A stretch of DNA of 19,341 nt, taken from NCBI GenBank assembly GCA_020435885.1, contig JAGQYU010000112.1, positions 1 through 19,341 of the forward strand. The letters are read 5' to 3'. Source of the stretch: Flavobacteriaceae bacterium. GTDB lineage: Bacteria; Bacteroidota; Bacteroidia; Flavobacteriales; Flavobacteriaceae. The position numbers and the translations under genes are program-made. The notes beneath the pieces were generated by a model, which saw only the letters and a list, made by a program, of their open reading frames with translations, made no database searches and was not told where the DNA came from. The number at the start of each line of letters is the position of its first letter. The stretch's first letter is position 1. Below, one piece after another: positions 1-7,289 of this stretch.

Positions 1-218
1 GCCTTTGGGGAGATGATAGAACCGACGAAGACCAGATTGGAGCCTCGTACCCGGAGTTAGAGTGGGCTATGCAAATGGATGAACAAGGCAAAAAAGCAAG
101 TGATTTTACTGGTAGGCAAAAAGAAGTGTTTGAAATTTATAAACGTTTTAACAGAGCCAACAAACATAAAATGATACCTATACCGGTTTGTGAGATACCA
201 GAGGAATTGAAAAATTAA
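1..218 (+). CDS. nadE: NH3-dependent NAD(+) synthetase, C-terminal fragment (5' end outside window)
   Basis: The frame is open from position 3 to a TAA at 216-218 and gives 71 residues. The fragment starts LWGDDRTDEDQIGASYPELE and ends KHKMIPIPVCEIPEELKN. The D-x-R-x-D-E-D-Q-[IL]-G-A-S-Y pattern and the closing NRANKHKM...P motif are, as far as I recall, the signature of the C-terminus of bacterial NadE, which amidates deamido-NAD to NAD with ATP and ammonia in the cytoplasm. The catalytic N-terminal part lies outside the window, so subtype and integrity cannot be judged. In flavobacteria nadE is commonly found near gldB/gldC and dnaG, which agrees with dnaG being the convergent neighbour here. 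Its stop overlaps the dnaG stop by four bases, so there is no room for a terminator between the two genes. Confidence 0.85.
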   Translation, partial: LWGDDRTDEDQIGASYPELEWAMQMDEQGKKASDFTGRQKEVFEIYKRFNRANKHKMIPIPVCEIPEELKN

Positions 219-2209
219 TTAACATAAAAGCCAGTTACCCTGCCTTTTTTCTTATTAATTTTTACTCCCAATTCTATGTAGTTAAAAATTTCCCTCATCT
301 TCTCTTCATAAATTTCTTTATTATCATTATAAGAAAGTTCTTTAATTTCAAATTTTAGACTATTTATTAAATTTTCAATCAGAATCAACCTTAATTTTAA
401 AATATTATCCATTACTAACATTGAAATTTCGGACTTTGCTCCCTTATCTTTTACAATAATATCTTTCTCATGCCACCTATGTAACTCATGTCTTTCATAA
501 TTCATAAGGATATCTGTGATTGATTTAGAAATATTAATATCGTTACCACTTATTAATAAATCTGTATTAATACTTTCATTTTGGTTTAATTGATGAATAA
601 TATGATAATAAATCTCCTTAAAAAACTGGTTGCTAAACTCAACTTCATCATCTTGTAAATGCAGGTAAATTTCGTTAGCAACAGTATTCTCATAGTTAAT
701 CTCTTTCAAAACTATATCACCTTCTTCATTTTCAACTTCTACACTATCTTTAAAATCTACTTTTAGCGTTCCATATATTAATAATGCTTTAATCAATTCA
801 CTCTCAATTAATTCAAGTTGATTAATCTTTTTGGAACTAATTTTATTCTTTACCACCTCAAAAGTGGATGACGTTTGTTGCGATGGTTTTTGAGAAGCCT
901 CCCTAAGCTCTTTTCTTGCCAGTTGTGCCAACTCGCTAAACAACACCCGTTCTGAAATGTCCATAATTTTAGCACATTCCTGCACGTAGATCTCTCGTTG
1001 AATATTATTAGGTATTTTGGCTATGCTTATCACAATATCACGTATCAATCCTGCTTTTTTTACGGGATCATTCTTTACTTCATCCATCAGCAAAGAAACC
1101 TTAAAACGGATAAAATCCTGCGCATGATCATGCAAATATTGCTGCAAATCCTCTAAACTATTCTTCTTAGCAAAACTATCAGGGTCTTCCCCATCAGGGA
1201 ATGCCACCACTTTTACATTCATCCCCTGTTCAAGGATCAAATCTATACCCCGAAGTGAAGCTCTGATACCGGCTGCATCACCATCAAAAAGTACAGTAAT
1301 ATTTAATGTTAAACGACTTATTAAACGAATCTGCTCAGGAGTTAAAGCCGTTCCGGAAGATGCTACCACATTATGAATGCCTTTTTGGTAAAACGAAATT
1401 ACATCCGTATATCCTTCTACCAAATAGCAATTATCTTCTTTGGCAATGCTTTGCTTAGCATGGTAAATTCCATACAGTACATTGCTTTTGTGGTAAATAT
1501 CACTTTCTGGAGAGTTTACATATTTGGCCGCTTTTTTATCAGAAGTTAATATCCTTCCACCAAAGCCCAACACACGGCCAGACATGCTGTGGATAGGAAA
1601 AATAACACGCCCTTTGAACCTGTCGAACTGCTTATCATCTTTTACAATGGTAAGCCCTGTTTTTTCTAAAAACTCCAGTTGATAGCCTTTTTCAAGCGCT
1701 GCTTTGGTAAAAGCATCCCACACATCCGGTGCATAACCGAGTTCGAATTTTTGAATAGTTTCATCCGTAAAACCACGTTCTTTAAAGTAACTAAGCCCAA
1801 TGGCTTTGCCTTTTTCCGTTTTTAACAGTGTATCATGGAAATAATCGCGGGCAAATTCTGAGACCAAAAACATACTTTCACGTTCGTTGTATTGCTGTTT
1901 TTGCTCTTCAGACTGCTCAGTTTCCTCAATTTCAATGTTATATTTTTTTGCCAGATATCGGATGGCTTCCGGATACGTATAATGTTCATGTTCCATTATA
2001 AAGGAAATAACATTACCCCCCTTACCGGAACTGAAATCCTTCCAAATCTGCTTTACGGGAGACACCATAAAAGAAGGTGTACGCTCATCAGCAAAAGGGC
2101 TTAGCCCTTTGTAGTTACTACCTGCCTTTCTTAGCTGAACAAAATCACCAATAACCTCTTCAACACGAGCTGTTTCAAAAACTTTGTCTATGGTGTTTTT
2201 GGTAATCAT
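215..2209 (-). CDS. dnaG: DNA primase DnaG with all four zinc ligands replaced
   Basis: The product (664 aa) is the cytoplasmic primase that makes RNA primers at the replication fork. Domains in order: a CHC2-like N-terminal region (about 1-100), the RNA-polymerase catalytic core with basic motif FDRFKGRVIFPI (195-206), the TOPRIM fold with VEGYTD (264-269, E265) and DGD (309-311), and a long variable helicase-binding C-terminus (about 430-664). The metal-binding TOPRIM residues fall at the same numbers as in E. coli DnaG. The zinc-ribbon scaffold is preserved (GLSPFADERTPSF), but the four ligand positions read S37, A40, D58 and S61 instead of Cys, His, Cys, Cys, with unchanged spacing. I believe related flavobacterial primases share this loss, so it is probably not damage. 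The gene starts with ATG 12 bases after the clpX stop, so it is probably the last gene of the clpP-clpX transcript. Confidence 0.97.
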   Translation of the reverse strand: MITKNTIDKVFETARVEEVIGDFVQLRKAGSNYKGLSPFADERTPSFMVSPVKQIWKDFSSGKGGNVISFIMEHEHYTYPEAIRYLAKKYNIEIEETEQSEEQKQQYNERESMFLVSEFARDYFHDTLLKTEKGKAIGLSYFKERGFTDETIQKFELGYAPDVWDAFTKAALEKGYQLEFLEKTGLTIVKDDKQFDRFKGRVIFPIHSMSGRVLGFGGRILTSDKKAAKYVNSPESDIYHKSNVLYGIYHAKQSIAKEDNCYLVEGYTDVISFYQKGIHNVVASSGTALTPEQIRLISRLTLNITVLFDGDAAGIRASLRGIDLILEQGMNVKVVAFPDGEDPDSFAKKNSLEDLQQYLHDHAQDFIRFKVSLLMDEVKNDPVKKAGLIRDIVISIAKIPNNIQREIYVQECAKIMDISERVLFSELAQLARKELREASQKPSQQTSSTFEVVKNKISSKKINQLELIESELIKALLIYGTLKVDFKDSVEVENEEGDIVLKEINYENTVANEIYLHLQDDEVEFSNQFFKEIYYHIIHQLNQNESINTDLLISGNDINISKSITDILMNYERHELHRWHEKDIIVKDKGAKSEISMLVMDNILKLRLILIENLINSLKFEIKELSYNDNKEIYEEKMREIFNYIELGVKINKKKGRVTGFYVN

Positions 2210-2221
2210 AAACGGAAAGAA

Positions 2222-3460
2222 TTATGATACCGCTTTAAGCCTGCTTAATGTAGAATTATTTAGCTTGCCTTCAGCATATTTTTGCGTAACTCTCAGTTTC
2301 TTCTCGTCTGTTCCGGGAAGTTCAAACATAGCATCAGTTAAAATAGCTTCGCATAATGAACGGAGCCCACGTGCACCCAATTTGTACTCAACAGCTTTAT
2401 CAACAATATACTGCAACGCTTTTTCATCAATAGAAAAATCAATACCATCCATTAAGAAAAGTTTTTCATACTGTTTGATAATAGCATTTTTTGGCTCTGT
2501 TAAAATAGCTCTTAATGTGCTAGAATCCAGAGGGTTCATATACGTAAGCACCGGTAAACGGCCAATAATTTCGGGTATTAACCCGAAGTCTTTCAAGTCT
2601 TTAGGAACTATGTATTGCAACAGGTTAGCCTCGTCTACCCTCTCTTCATTTTTGGAAGCTCCGTAGCCAACAGCTTGCATATTTAAACGCTTACTTATGA
2701 TGCGATCAATACCATCAAATGCGCCACCGGCAATAAATAAAATGTTTCGGGTATCTACTTCCACAAATTTTTGGTCAGGATGTTTTCTACCACCTTTTGG
2801 CGGAACATTTACCACAGTCCCTTCCAATAATTTCAATAAGGCTTGCTGAACACCTTCACCGGAAACGTCTCTGGTAATAGAAGGGTTATCACTTTTACGG
2901 GCAATTTTATCGATCTCATCAATAAAAACAATACCTCTTTCAGCCTTCTGCACGTTATAATCCGCAGCTTGTAAAAGCCTTGTTAAGATAGTTTCCACAT
3001 CTTCACCAACATAACCTGCTTCTGTTAATACCGTAGCGTCAACAATGGCAAAAGGTACATTTAGCATTCTGGCAATAGTCCTTGCCAGTAAGGTTTTACC
3101 TGTACCTGTTTCGCCAACTAATAATATATTACTCTTTTCTATCTCTATTTCATCTTTCTTAGAGGAGGGTTGCAATAATCTTTTATAGTGATTATACACC
3201 GCCACAGACATTACTTTTTTGGCTTGTTCTTGGCCTATGATATACTCATCTAAGAAGTTTTTTATTTCTAACGGTCTTTTTAAGATCAATTCTGCCGAAA
3301 GGCCGTTTGCCTCCGTTTCACTGATCTCATCTAATACTATTCCATGTGCCTGCTCAATACATCTATCACAAATATGGGCGTCTAAACCGGCAATCAATAA
3401 ATTGGTTTCAGACTTCTTACGTCCACAGAATGAGCATTCTAATTCTTCTTTTTTTGCCAT
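2222..3460 (-). CDS. clpX: ATP-dependent Clp protease ATP-binding subunit ClpX
   Basis: The product (412 aa) is a hexameric AAA+ unfoldase that feeds tagged proteins to ClpP. An N-terminal zinc-binding domain has C9, C12, C31 and C34. The AAA+ core has Walker A GETGTGKT (116-123), pore loop GYVG (149-152), Walker B IVFIDEID (177-184), the RKH loop (225-227), the arginine-finger region LIPEIIGRLPV with R301, and sensor 2 GARGLR (362-367). The ClpP-docking loop, IGF in E. coli, reads VGY (264-266), a conservative change. Length and order match the family and nothing is broken. The gene lies 48 bases after clpP and 12 bases before dnaG on the same strand, consistent with one transcript. The ATG start leads directly into the zinc domain, so the start is secure. 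Confidence 0.98.
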   Translation of the reverse strand: MAKKEELECSFCGRKKSETNLLIAGLDAHICDRCIEQAHGIVLDEISETEANGLSAELILKRPLEIKNFLDEYIIGQEQAKKVMSVAVYNHYKRLLQPSSKKDEIEIEKSNILLVGETGTGKTLLARTIARMLNVPFAIVDATVLTEAGYVGEDVETILTRLLQAADYNVQKAERGIVFIDEIDKIARKSDNPSITRDVSGEGVQQALLKLLEGTVVNVPPKGGRKHPDQKFVEVDTRNILFIAGGAFDGIDRIISKRLNMQAVGYGASKNEERVDEANLLQYIVPKDLKDFGLIPEIIGRLPVLTYMNPLDSSTLRAILTEPKNAIIKQYEKLFLMDGIDFSIDEKALQYIVDKAVEYKLGARGLRSLCEAILTDAMFELPGTDEKKLRVTQKYAEGKLNNSTLSRLKAVS

Positions 3461-3508
3461 TATAACTTAATATAGGTTAGGTATTTAAACTAAAATTAAC
3501 CGATATTA

Positions 3509-4189
3509 TTATTTTTTATCTCTAATTAAAATTTCGTCAATCATTCCATAGTCTTTTGCCTCAGCCGCTGTCATCCAATAATCACGATCAGAATCATTAT
3601 TCACTTTTTTAACCGTTTGGCCAGAATGCTTAGCTATGATCTGATACAATTCGTCTTTTAACTTCAGTATCTCTCTCGCCGTAATTTCTATATCAGAAGC
3701 CTGTCCTTGAGCACCACCAAGCGGTTGATGGATCATTATCCTTGAATGTGGCAATGCAGAGCGTTTTCCTTTTTCTCCGGCACACATCAAAACAGCGGCC
3801 ATAGATGCTGCCATACCCGTACAGATAGTAGCCACATCAGGTTTTATGAACTGCATGGTATCATAAATTCCTAAACCTGCATAAACGCCTCCTCCGGGAG
3901 AGTTTACATAGATGGAAATATCTTTAGAAGAATCGGTACTTTCTAAAAAAAGCAACTGAGCCTGAATAACATTGGCAACATAATCATCAATGGCAGTTCC
4001 TAAAAAGATGATCCTATCCATCATCAATCTGGAGAAAACGTCAAAAATAGCAATGTTTAACTGACGTTCTTCAATAATATTGGGTGTAAGACCAACCGGA
4101 TACATCCTACTAATAGTCTGATTGAAATATGTACTGTTTATACCTTGGTCTTTTATAGCGAATTTTTCGAATTCTTTTGCGTAGTTCAT
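3509..4189 (-). CDS. clpP: ATP-dependent Clp protease proteolytic subunit ClpP
   Basis: The product (226 aa) is the tetradecameric serine peptidase that degrades proteins unfolded by ClpX, encoded just downstream. The catalytic triad is visible: S129 in GMAASMAAVL, H154 in IMIHQPLGG and D203 in DRDYWM. The H-to-D spacing (49 residues) is the same as in E. coli ClpP. About 30 N-terminal residues precede the usual start of the mature fold and could be a processed propeptide, as in other ClpP proteins. The ATG at 4187-4189 is the first in frame. In related genomes tig usually sits immediately upstream of clpP. Here a plus-strand unit of two genes intervenes, so clpP must be driven from the 4190-4476 gap or from within its neighbours. 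Confidence 0.98.
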   Translation of the reverse strand: MNYAKEFEKFAIKDQGINSTYFNQTISRMYPVGLTPNIIEERQLNIAIFDVFSRLMMDRIIFLGTAIDDYVANVIQAQLLFLESTDSSKDISIYVNSPGGGVYAGLGIYDTMQFIKPDVATICTGMAASMAAVLMCAGEKGKRSALPHSRIMIHQPLGGAQGQASDIEITAREILKLKDELYQIIAKHSGQTVKKVNNDSDRDYWMTAAEAKDYGMIDEILIRDKK

Positions 4190-4476
4190 TTTATGTTTTT
4201 TAATGAATTGAATTTGTAAATATACTAACTAATTACTAATTACGTCTTGTTTTAACGTTCATTAAAATTTTTAACCTGCCTATTCAACGGATTGGAAAAT
4301 TGCATACTTTTACGTTACTCTAATATCAATGCTTATGCAGGTTTAGGTTTTTAATTTTTTTTGCAAGACTATTTGTTTTCGGTGAAAACGCCATGTAGTT
4401 TTTTATATGTCTATCTAACCATAGCATATTTTGTGATGAATTAAGCAGTATTTATCAACTTAAAATTAAAAACATT
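4190..4476. promoter_or_regulatory. Divergent intergenic region between clpP and the acidic-protein/SET unit
   Basis: This is the longest non-coding stretch in the window (287 bases), very AT-rich, and it must carry outward promoters for clpP on the minus strand and for the gene at 4477 on the plus strand. No perfect TAnnTTTG box is present on either strand. The best candidates are TATATTTA on the minus strand (4217-4224) for clpP, and on the plus strand TAGTTTTT (4396-4403), with a TTTG about 20 bases before it (4372-4375), or TATTTTG (4427-4433). A small perfect hairpin, GTTTTC-GGT-GAAAAC, occupies 4375-4389. These assignments are tentative because AT-rich DNA yields such near-matches by chance. 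Confidence 0.4.
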
Positions 4477-4812
4477 ATGAAAACGCTAGTATTAGTAATT
4501 CTTACACTTTTTACATTCTCAATCAATCAAACAGCCTCAGCACAAGAGGAAAAACACGTAGTAGTTGCCACCTATAATGGGGTAACTGACGATTATTATT
4601 TTGAATTCTTAGATGATGATAGCAACAGTATTATCTTTAATGAAATCAGCGGAGACGTAGAAATAAATCTTTTTGAAGAAGAAGCCATTGGTAAAAAATT
4701 TGAAATAACTTGGGAAGATTACTCTTTTGAAGAAACTGACGAAGAAGGTAATGCCACCGGAGAAATGATTGCTGCAAAACGCATCATTGCTATGACCGAA
4801 ATTGAAGAATGA
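4477..4812 (+). CDS. Small acidic exported protein of unknown function
   Basis: The product (111 aa) is not one I recognise. It begins with a clear Sec signal peptide: MKT, a hydrophobic stretch, then TASA-Q with cleavage likely after residue 22. The mature part of about 89 residues is strikingly acidic, with roughly 26 Asp/Glu against 5 Lys/Arg by my count. It has clusters such as LDDDS, FEEEA and EETDEEGN, no cysteine and no lipobox. Alternating hydrophobic/polar stretches suggest a small beta-rich domain, perhaps barrel-like. It should be soluble in the periplasm or outside the cell. Its TGA overlaps the ATG of the SET-domain gene (ATGA at 4809-4812), so the two are probably translationally coupled. 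The ATG at 4477 follows an A-rich leader typical of this phylum and places the signal peptide at the N-terminus. Confidence 0.85.
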   Translation: MKTLVLVILTLFTFSINQTASAQEEKHVVVATYNGVTDDYYFEFLDDDSNSIIFNEISGDVEINLFEEEAIGKKFEITWEDYSFEETDEEGNATGEMIAAKRIIAMTEIEE

Positions 4813-5399
4813 TCCATCCACATACCAAACTTGCATTTATAAGCGATGAAATTGGTTATGGTGTAGTAGCCACATCATTACTTAAAAAAGGAACTATTAC
4901 GTGGATACTTGATAAACTTGACAGGGAGTTTACCCCTCAACAAGTTGACAAGTTAGATACTATTTACAAAGATATTTTAGAAAAATATTCATACAAAAAC
5001 AACAAAGGAAACGATGTTTTGTGTTGGGATAATGCACGGTTTGTAAACCATAGTTTTAAATCAAACTGCCTTACAACGGCTTATGATTTTGAAATTGCTA
5101 TTAGAGATATTCAGCCTGGTGAGCAATTAACTGATGATTACGGCTACCTGAATGTTTCCGAACCGTTCAGAGGTATTGATGAAGGTACCAAACGCAAAGT
5201 AGTGTATCCGGATGATGTGTTGAAATATGCCAAAAACTGGGACAAATTACTGATCAACGCATTAAAAAGAACACCAAAAGTTCCTCAAGCGTTGAGTCCG
5301 TTAATTTCTCGTGAATTATGGCAAAAAATAGACAATATAAATACAGGCAAAGAAGTTATGCAGTCAATAGCTACCTGCTACTTTAAACAAACTAAATGA
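4809..5399 (+). CDS. SET-domain protein, putative protein-lysine methyltransferase
   Basis: The product (196 aa) carries the landmarks of a compact SET domain. It has an N-terminal GYGVVATSLLKKGTI segment (16-30; the family's G-x-G followed by a KG turn), RFVNHS (77-82; the N-H-S pseudoknot strand that contacts S-adenosylmethionine) and GEQLTDDYGY (104-113; the E-L-T-x-D-Y-G catalytic-tyrosine strand, Y111). No post-SET cysteine cluster is seen; the last 70 residues are helical and contain no motif I know. Such proteins transfer methyl groups from S-adenosylmethionine to lysines. Bacterial targets are largely unknown, and the substrate cannot be read here. There is no signal peptide, so it is probably cytoplasmic, unlike its coupled upstream partner. 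The gene ends just before a strong terminator and lies, in opposite orientation, between tig and clpP. Confidence 0.85.
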   Translation: MIHPHTKLAFISDEIGYGVVATSLLKKGTITWILDKLDREFTPQQVDKLDTIYKDILEKYSYKNNKGNDVLCWDNARFVNHSFKSNCLTTAYDFEIAIRDIQPGEQLTDDYGYLNVSEPFRGIDEGTKRKVVYPDDVLKYAKNWDKLLINALKRTPKVPQALSPLISRELWQKIDNINTGKEVMQSIATCYFKQTK

Positions 5400-5405
5400 C
5401 AATAA

Positions 5406-5437
5406 AAAACCCCGAAAATTTCGGGGTTTTGTTTTTA
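5406..5437. terminator. Bidirectional intrinsic terminator shared by the SET gene and tig
   Basis: A perfect 10-bp stem, AAAACCCCGA (5406-5415) with TCGGGGTTTT (5421-5430), encloses a 5-base loop. On the plus strand it is followed by a T run. The A run on its left becomes a T run when read on the minus strand. It lies between the SET gene stop (5399) and the stop of the convergent tig gene (5473), so it can serve both. Confidence 0.9.
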
Positions 5438-5439
5438 GT

Positions 5440-5464
5440 GATTCTTCGCTAACGCTCAGAATGA
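5440..5464. repeat. Short imperfect palindrome resembling a dispersed flavobacterial intergenic repeat
   Basis: The element has outer arms ATTCT (5441-5445) and AGAAT (5458-5462) and inner GC (5448-5449) and GC (5454-5455) around TAAC. Read on the minus strand it gives a CATTCTGAGCG...GAAGAATC type of sequence. I recall such sequences scattered between genes in many Flavobacteriia genomes, but this is recollection only, since a single copy is present in the window. It lies between the bidirectional terminator and the tig stop. Confidence 0.45.
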
Positions 5465-5472
5465 TACTATTT

Positions 5473-6795
5473 TTATTTATAAACTTCTTTAACAAAATCA
5501 TCAAAACTTACTTCTTTTTCTTTCAGTTTTACATTTCCTTTAAAGAAATCTAATAGCTTTTGGCTCATCAATTGTTCTGATAAACGCTTTACTTCCTCCT
5601 GATTGCCCAACACTCTTGTAGTGATTTCATCTAATTCTTTCTCCTCAGGATTAGCATTTCCGTAATACGCCATTTGAGATTTGATAAACCCTTTTGCGTA
5701 ATCTTTCAGCTCTTCAAATGTAACCTGTAAGTTATGATCTTTACTTATTTTGTTTTCAATCAATTGATATCTCAATCCTTTTTCAGAACGACCATACTCT
5801 TCAGCAGCTTCTTCATCAGACAGTTGTTTTTCTCCGGCAACGGCAATCCACTTTTGTAAAAATTCAGCAGGAAGATCAAATTTTGTGTTTTCAATCAAAC
5901 TTTCAGTAACTGCATTTAGTAATTGTTGATCTGACTGTTGTTCAAACTGTTTTTCAGCATCTTCTTTAAGACGCGCCCTAAAATCTTTTTCAGAGGTCAC
6001 TTCATCTTTTCCGAAAACCTTGTCAAATAACTCTTGGTCTAATTTAGCAGGCTCAGTATATGAAATCTCATTCACAGTAAACTCAACTTCAACATCCAAT
6101 GTATGAGCATCATCATGAGAAACTCCTAAATGGTTTTGCAACAAATGATCATCCGTAAACAATCCTTTTGTTTTTAATTTAATAACATCACCAATTTTAG
6201 CTCCAATAAATTTTTTAGCATTGGGTTTGCCTTTAATTTTATCAAGTTTGAAAGATGTTTTTTTGTCTATTTGCTTTTCTTCACTTACAAATGTCCCTGT
6301 AATGTTGGAATTTTCGGCTACTTCTTCTTGAGTGATCAACTTACCGTAACGTTCTAAAATATTGGCTATCTGGCCATCAAGCATTTTTTTGTCAGCTACA
6401 ATTTTATAGTGAGTAATGGCCTGCTTCGGCTGTAAATTCACATCAAATTCAGGCGCTAAGCCCAATTCGAATTCAAATGTAAATTTATCAGCATCCCAAG
6501 AAAAATTATCTTGAGCTTTTGGCAGTGGATTTCCTAAAATATCCAGTTTTTCTTCAACCAAAAATTTACCAAGCGCATCTTGCAACAACTTGTTTACCTC
6601 ATCAATCATTACAGGCTTCCCATATTGCTTTTCTACCAAGCTCATAGGAACATGTCCTTTTCTAAAGCCCGGAATATTTGCTTTTTTGCGATAATCCTGT
6701 AACACCTCTGTTACTTTGTTTTGATAATCATCTTCTGTAATATCAATTTTTACAATTGCATTTAATGCGTCGATATTTTCCTTTGTAATATTCAT
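5473..6795 (-). CDS. tig: Trigger factor, ribosome-associated chaperone
   Basis: The product (440 aa) is the trigger factor that binds the ribosomal exit tunnel and shields nascent chains. The N-terminal ribosome-binding domain contains the signature GFRKGHVP (43-50; canonical GFRxGKxP, so the second lysine is histidine here), with F44-R45-K46 at the E. coli numbers. A degenerate FKBP-like peptidyl-prolyl isomerase segment (about 150-245) and the long helical C-terminal chaperone arms (about 250-440, rich in Glu, Lys and Gln) follow. The weak FKBP similarity is, to my knowledge, usual in this phylum. The gene is complete with an ATG start. It is normally next to clpP, but here the SET unit lies between them. 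A good -7 box sits 60-67 bases before the start codon. Confidence 0.93.
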   Translation of the reverse strand: MNITKENIDALNAIVKIDITEDDYQNKVTEVLQDYRKKANIPGFRKGHVPMSLVEKQYGKPVMIDEVNKLLQDALGKFLVEEKLDILGNPLPKAQDNFSWDADKFTFEFELGLAPEFDVNLQPKQAITHYKIVADKKMLDGQIANILERYGKLITQEEVAENSNITGTFVSEEKQIDKKTSFKLDKIKGKPNAKKFIGAKIGDVIKLKTKGLFTDDHLLQNHLGVSHDDAHTLDVEVEFTVNEISYTEPAKLDQELFDKVFGKDEVTSEKDFRARLKEDAEKQFEQQSDQQLLNAVTESLIENTKFDLPAEFLQKWIAVAGEKQLSDEEAAEEYGRSEKGLRYQLIENKISKDHNLQVTFEELKDYAKGFIKSQMAYYGNANPEEKELDEITTRVLGNQEEVKRLSEQLMSQKLLDFFKGNVKLKEKEVSFDDFVKEVYK

Positions 6796-6854
6796 TTCAA
6801 CAAAATTTCTCTATCTAATATTTTTAATTACTTATTTATAATGATAAGCGGGCG

Positions 6855-6862
6855 CAAAATTA
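6855..6862 (-). promoter_or_regulatory. Candidate -7 promoter box for tig
   Basis: On the minus strand this reads TAATTTTG, an exact match to the Bacteroidota -7 consensus TAnnTTTG. It lies 60 bases upstream of the tig ATG, giving a leader of roughly 50 bases. No TTG/TTTG element is visible at the expected spacing, so it is a partial promoter call. Confidence 0.5.
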
Positions 6863-6888
6863 GTAAAATTCTGGAATAAAACCACTTA

Positions 6889-7242
6889 TCAATTCGTTTG
6901 TTTTTCTTCTTTTATCAATGAGAATAAAACAGACTGAAAAAACGATAACAATAAACTGAATAGCAAGGCATACCAAAAACCGGCAACATGAAACCCGTCT
7001 ACTAGCTTACCAGCCAACAAAATGATAACGGCGTTTATCACGAATAAAAACAAACCAAGCGTTACAATTGTAATTGGCAATGTAAGTATAACTAATAATG
7101 GTTTTATAAAAATTCGTAATAAGCCCAATACAATAGCTACAATAATTGCTGAACCATACCCTTCAACTGTTATGCCCGGTAAAAAATATGCCAACACTAC
7201 CACAGCTACGGCAGTTAACAACACTTTTAAAATAGTTTTCAT
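6889..7242 (-). CDS. Four-helix membrane protein of the PF04020 (phage holin family 4-like, YvlD-like) group
   Basis: The product (117 aa) is almost entirely hydrophobic, with four predicted membrane helices: about 3-20, 30-52, 53-77 and 85-108. The pattern is characteristic: a short first helix ending in LPGITVEGYGSAI, then GLLRIFIKPLLVILTLPIT and a loop with DGFHVAGFWYALL. This matches the PF04020 'four-TMS phage holin superfamily IV' proteins, which are widespread in bacterial chromosomes. Despite the name there is no phage context here, and I would not infer lysis activity. Its position in the inner membrane is inferred. It lies 47 bases after the alpha/beta hydrolase gene and 93 bases before tig on the same strand. 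Confidence 0.85.
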   Translation of the reverse strand: MKTILKVLLTAVAVVVLAYFLPGITVEGYGSAIIVAIVLGLLRIFIKPLLVILTLPITIVTLGLFLFVINAVIILLAGKLVDGFHVAGFWYALLFSLLLSFFQSVLFSLIKEEKQTN

Positions 7243-7289
7243 AGTATTCTTAGTTTAGTGATTTTGTAATGAGCATTATCTGTGCCATT

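Noticed and set aside
2184..2666. Plus-strand open frame of about 160 codons opposite clpX
   Set aside because: It overlaps an intact, fully recognised gene on the other strand and its composition is that of a shadow frame.
4375..4389. Small hairpin GTTTTC-GGT-GAAAAC as a riboswitch or terminator
   Set aside because: It has only six base pairs and no long T tract or conserved riboswitch core; it may be chance in AT-rich DNA, so it is mentioned only within the intergenic entry.
5473..6795. Trigger factor change GFRKGHVP (K to H) as a novelty
   Set aside because: The residues that matter most for ribosome contact (F44, R45, K46) are kept, and I believe this variant is usual in Bacteroidota.
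6889..7242. A phage lysis gene, suggested by the holin family name
   Set aside because: PF04020 proteins are common in bacterial chromosomes, and no endolysin, integrase or structural phage gene lies nearby.
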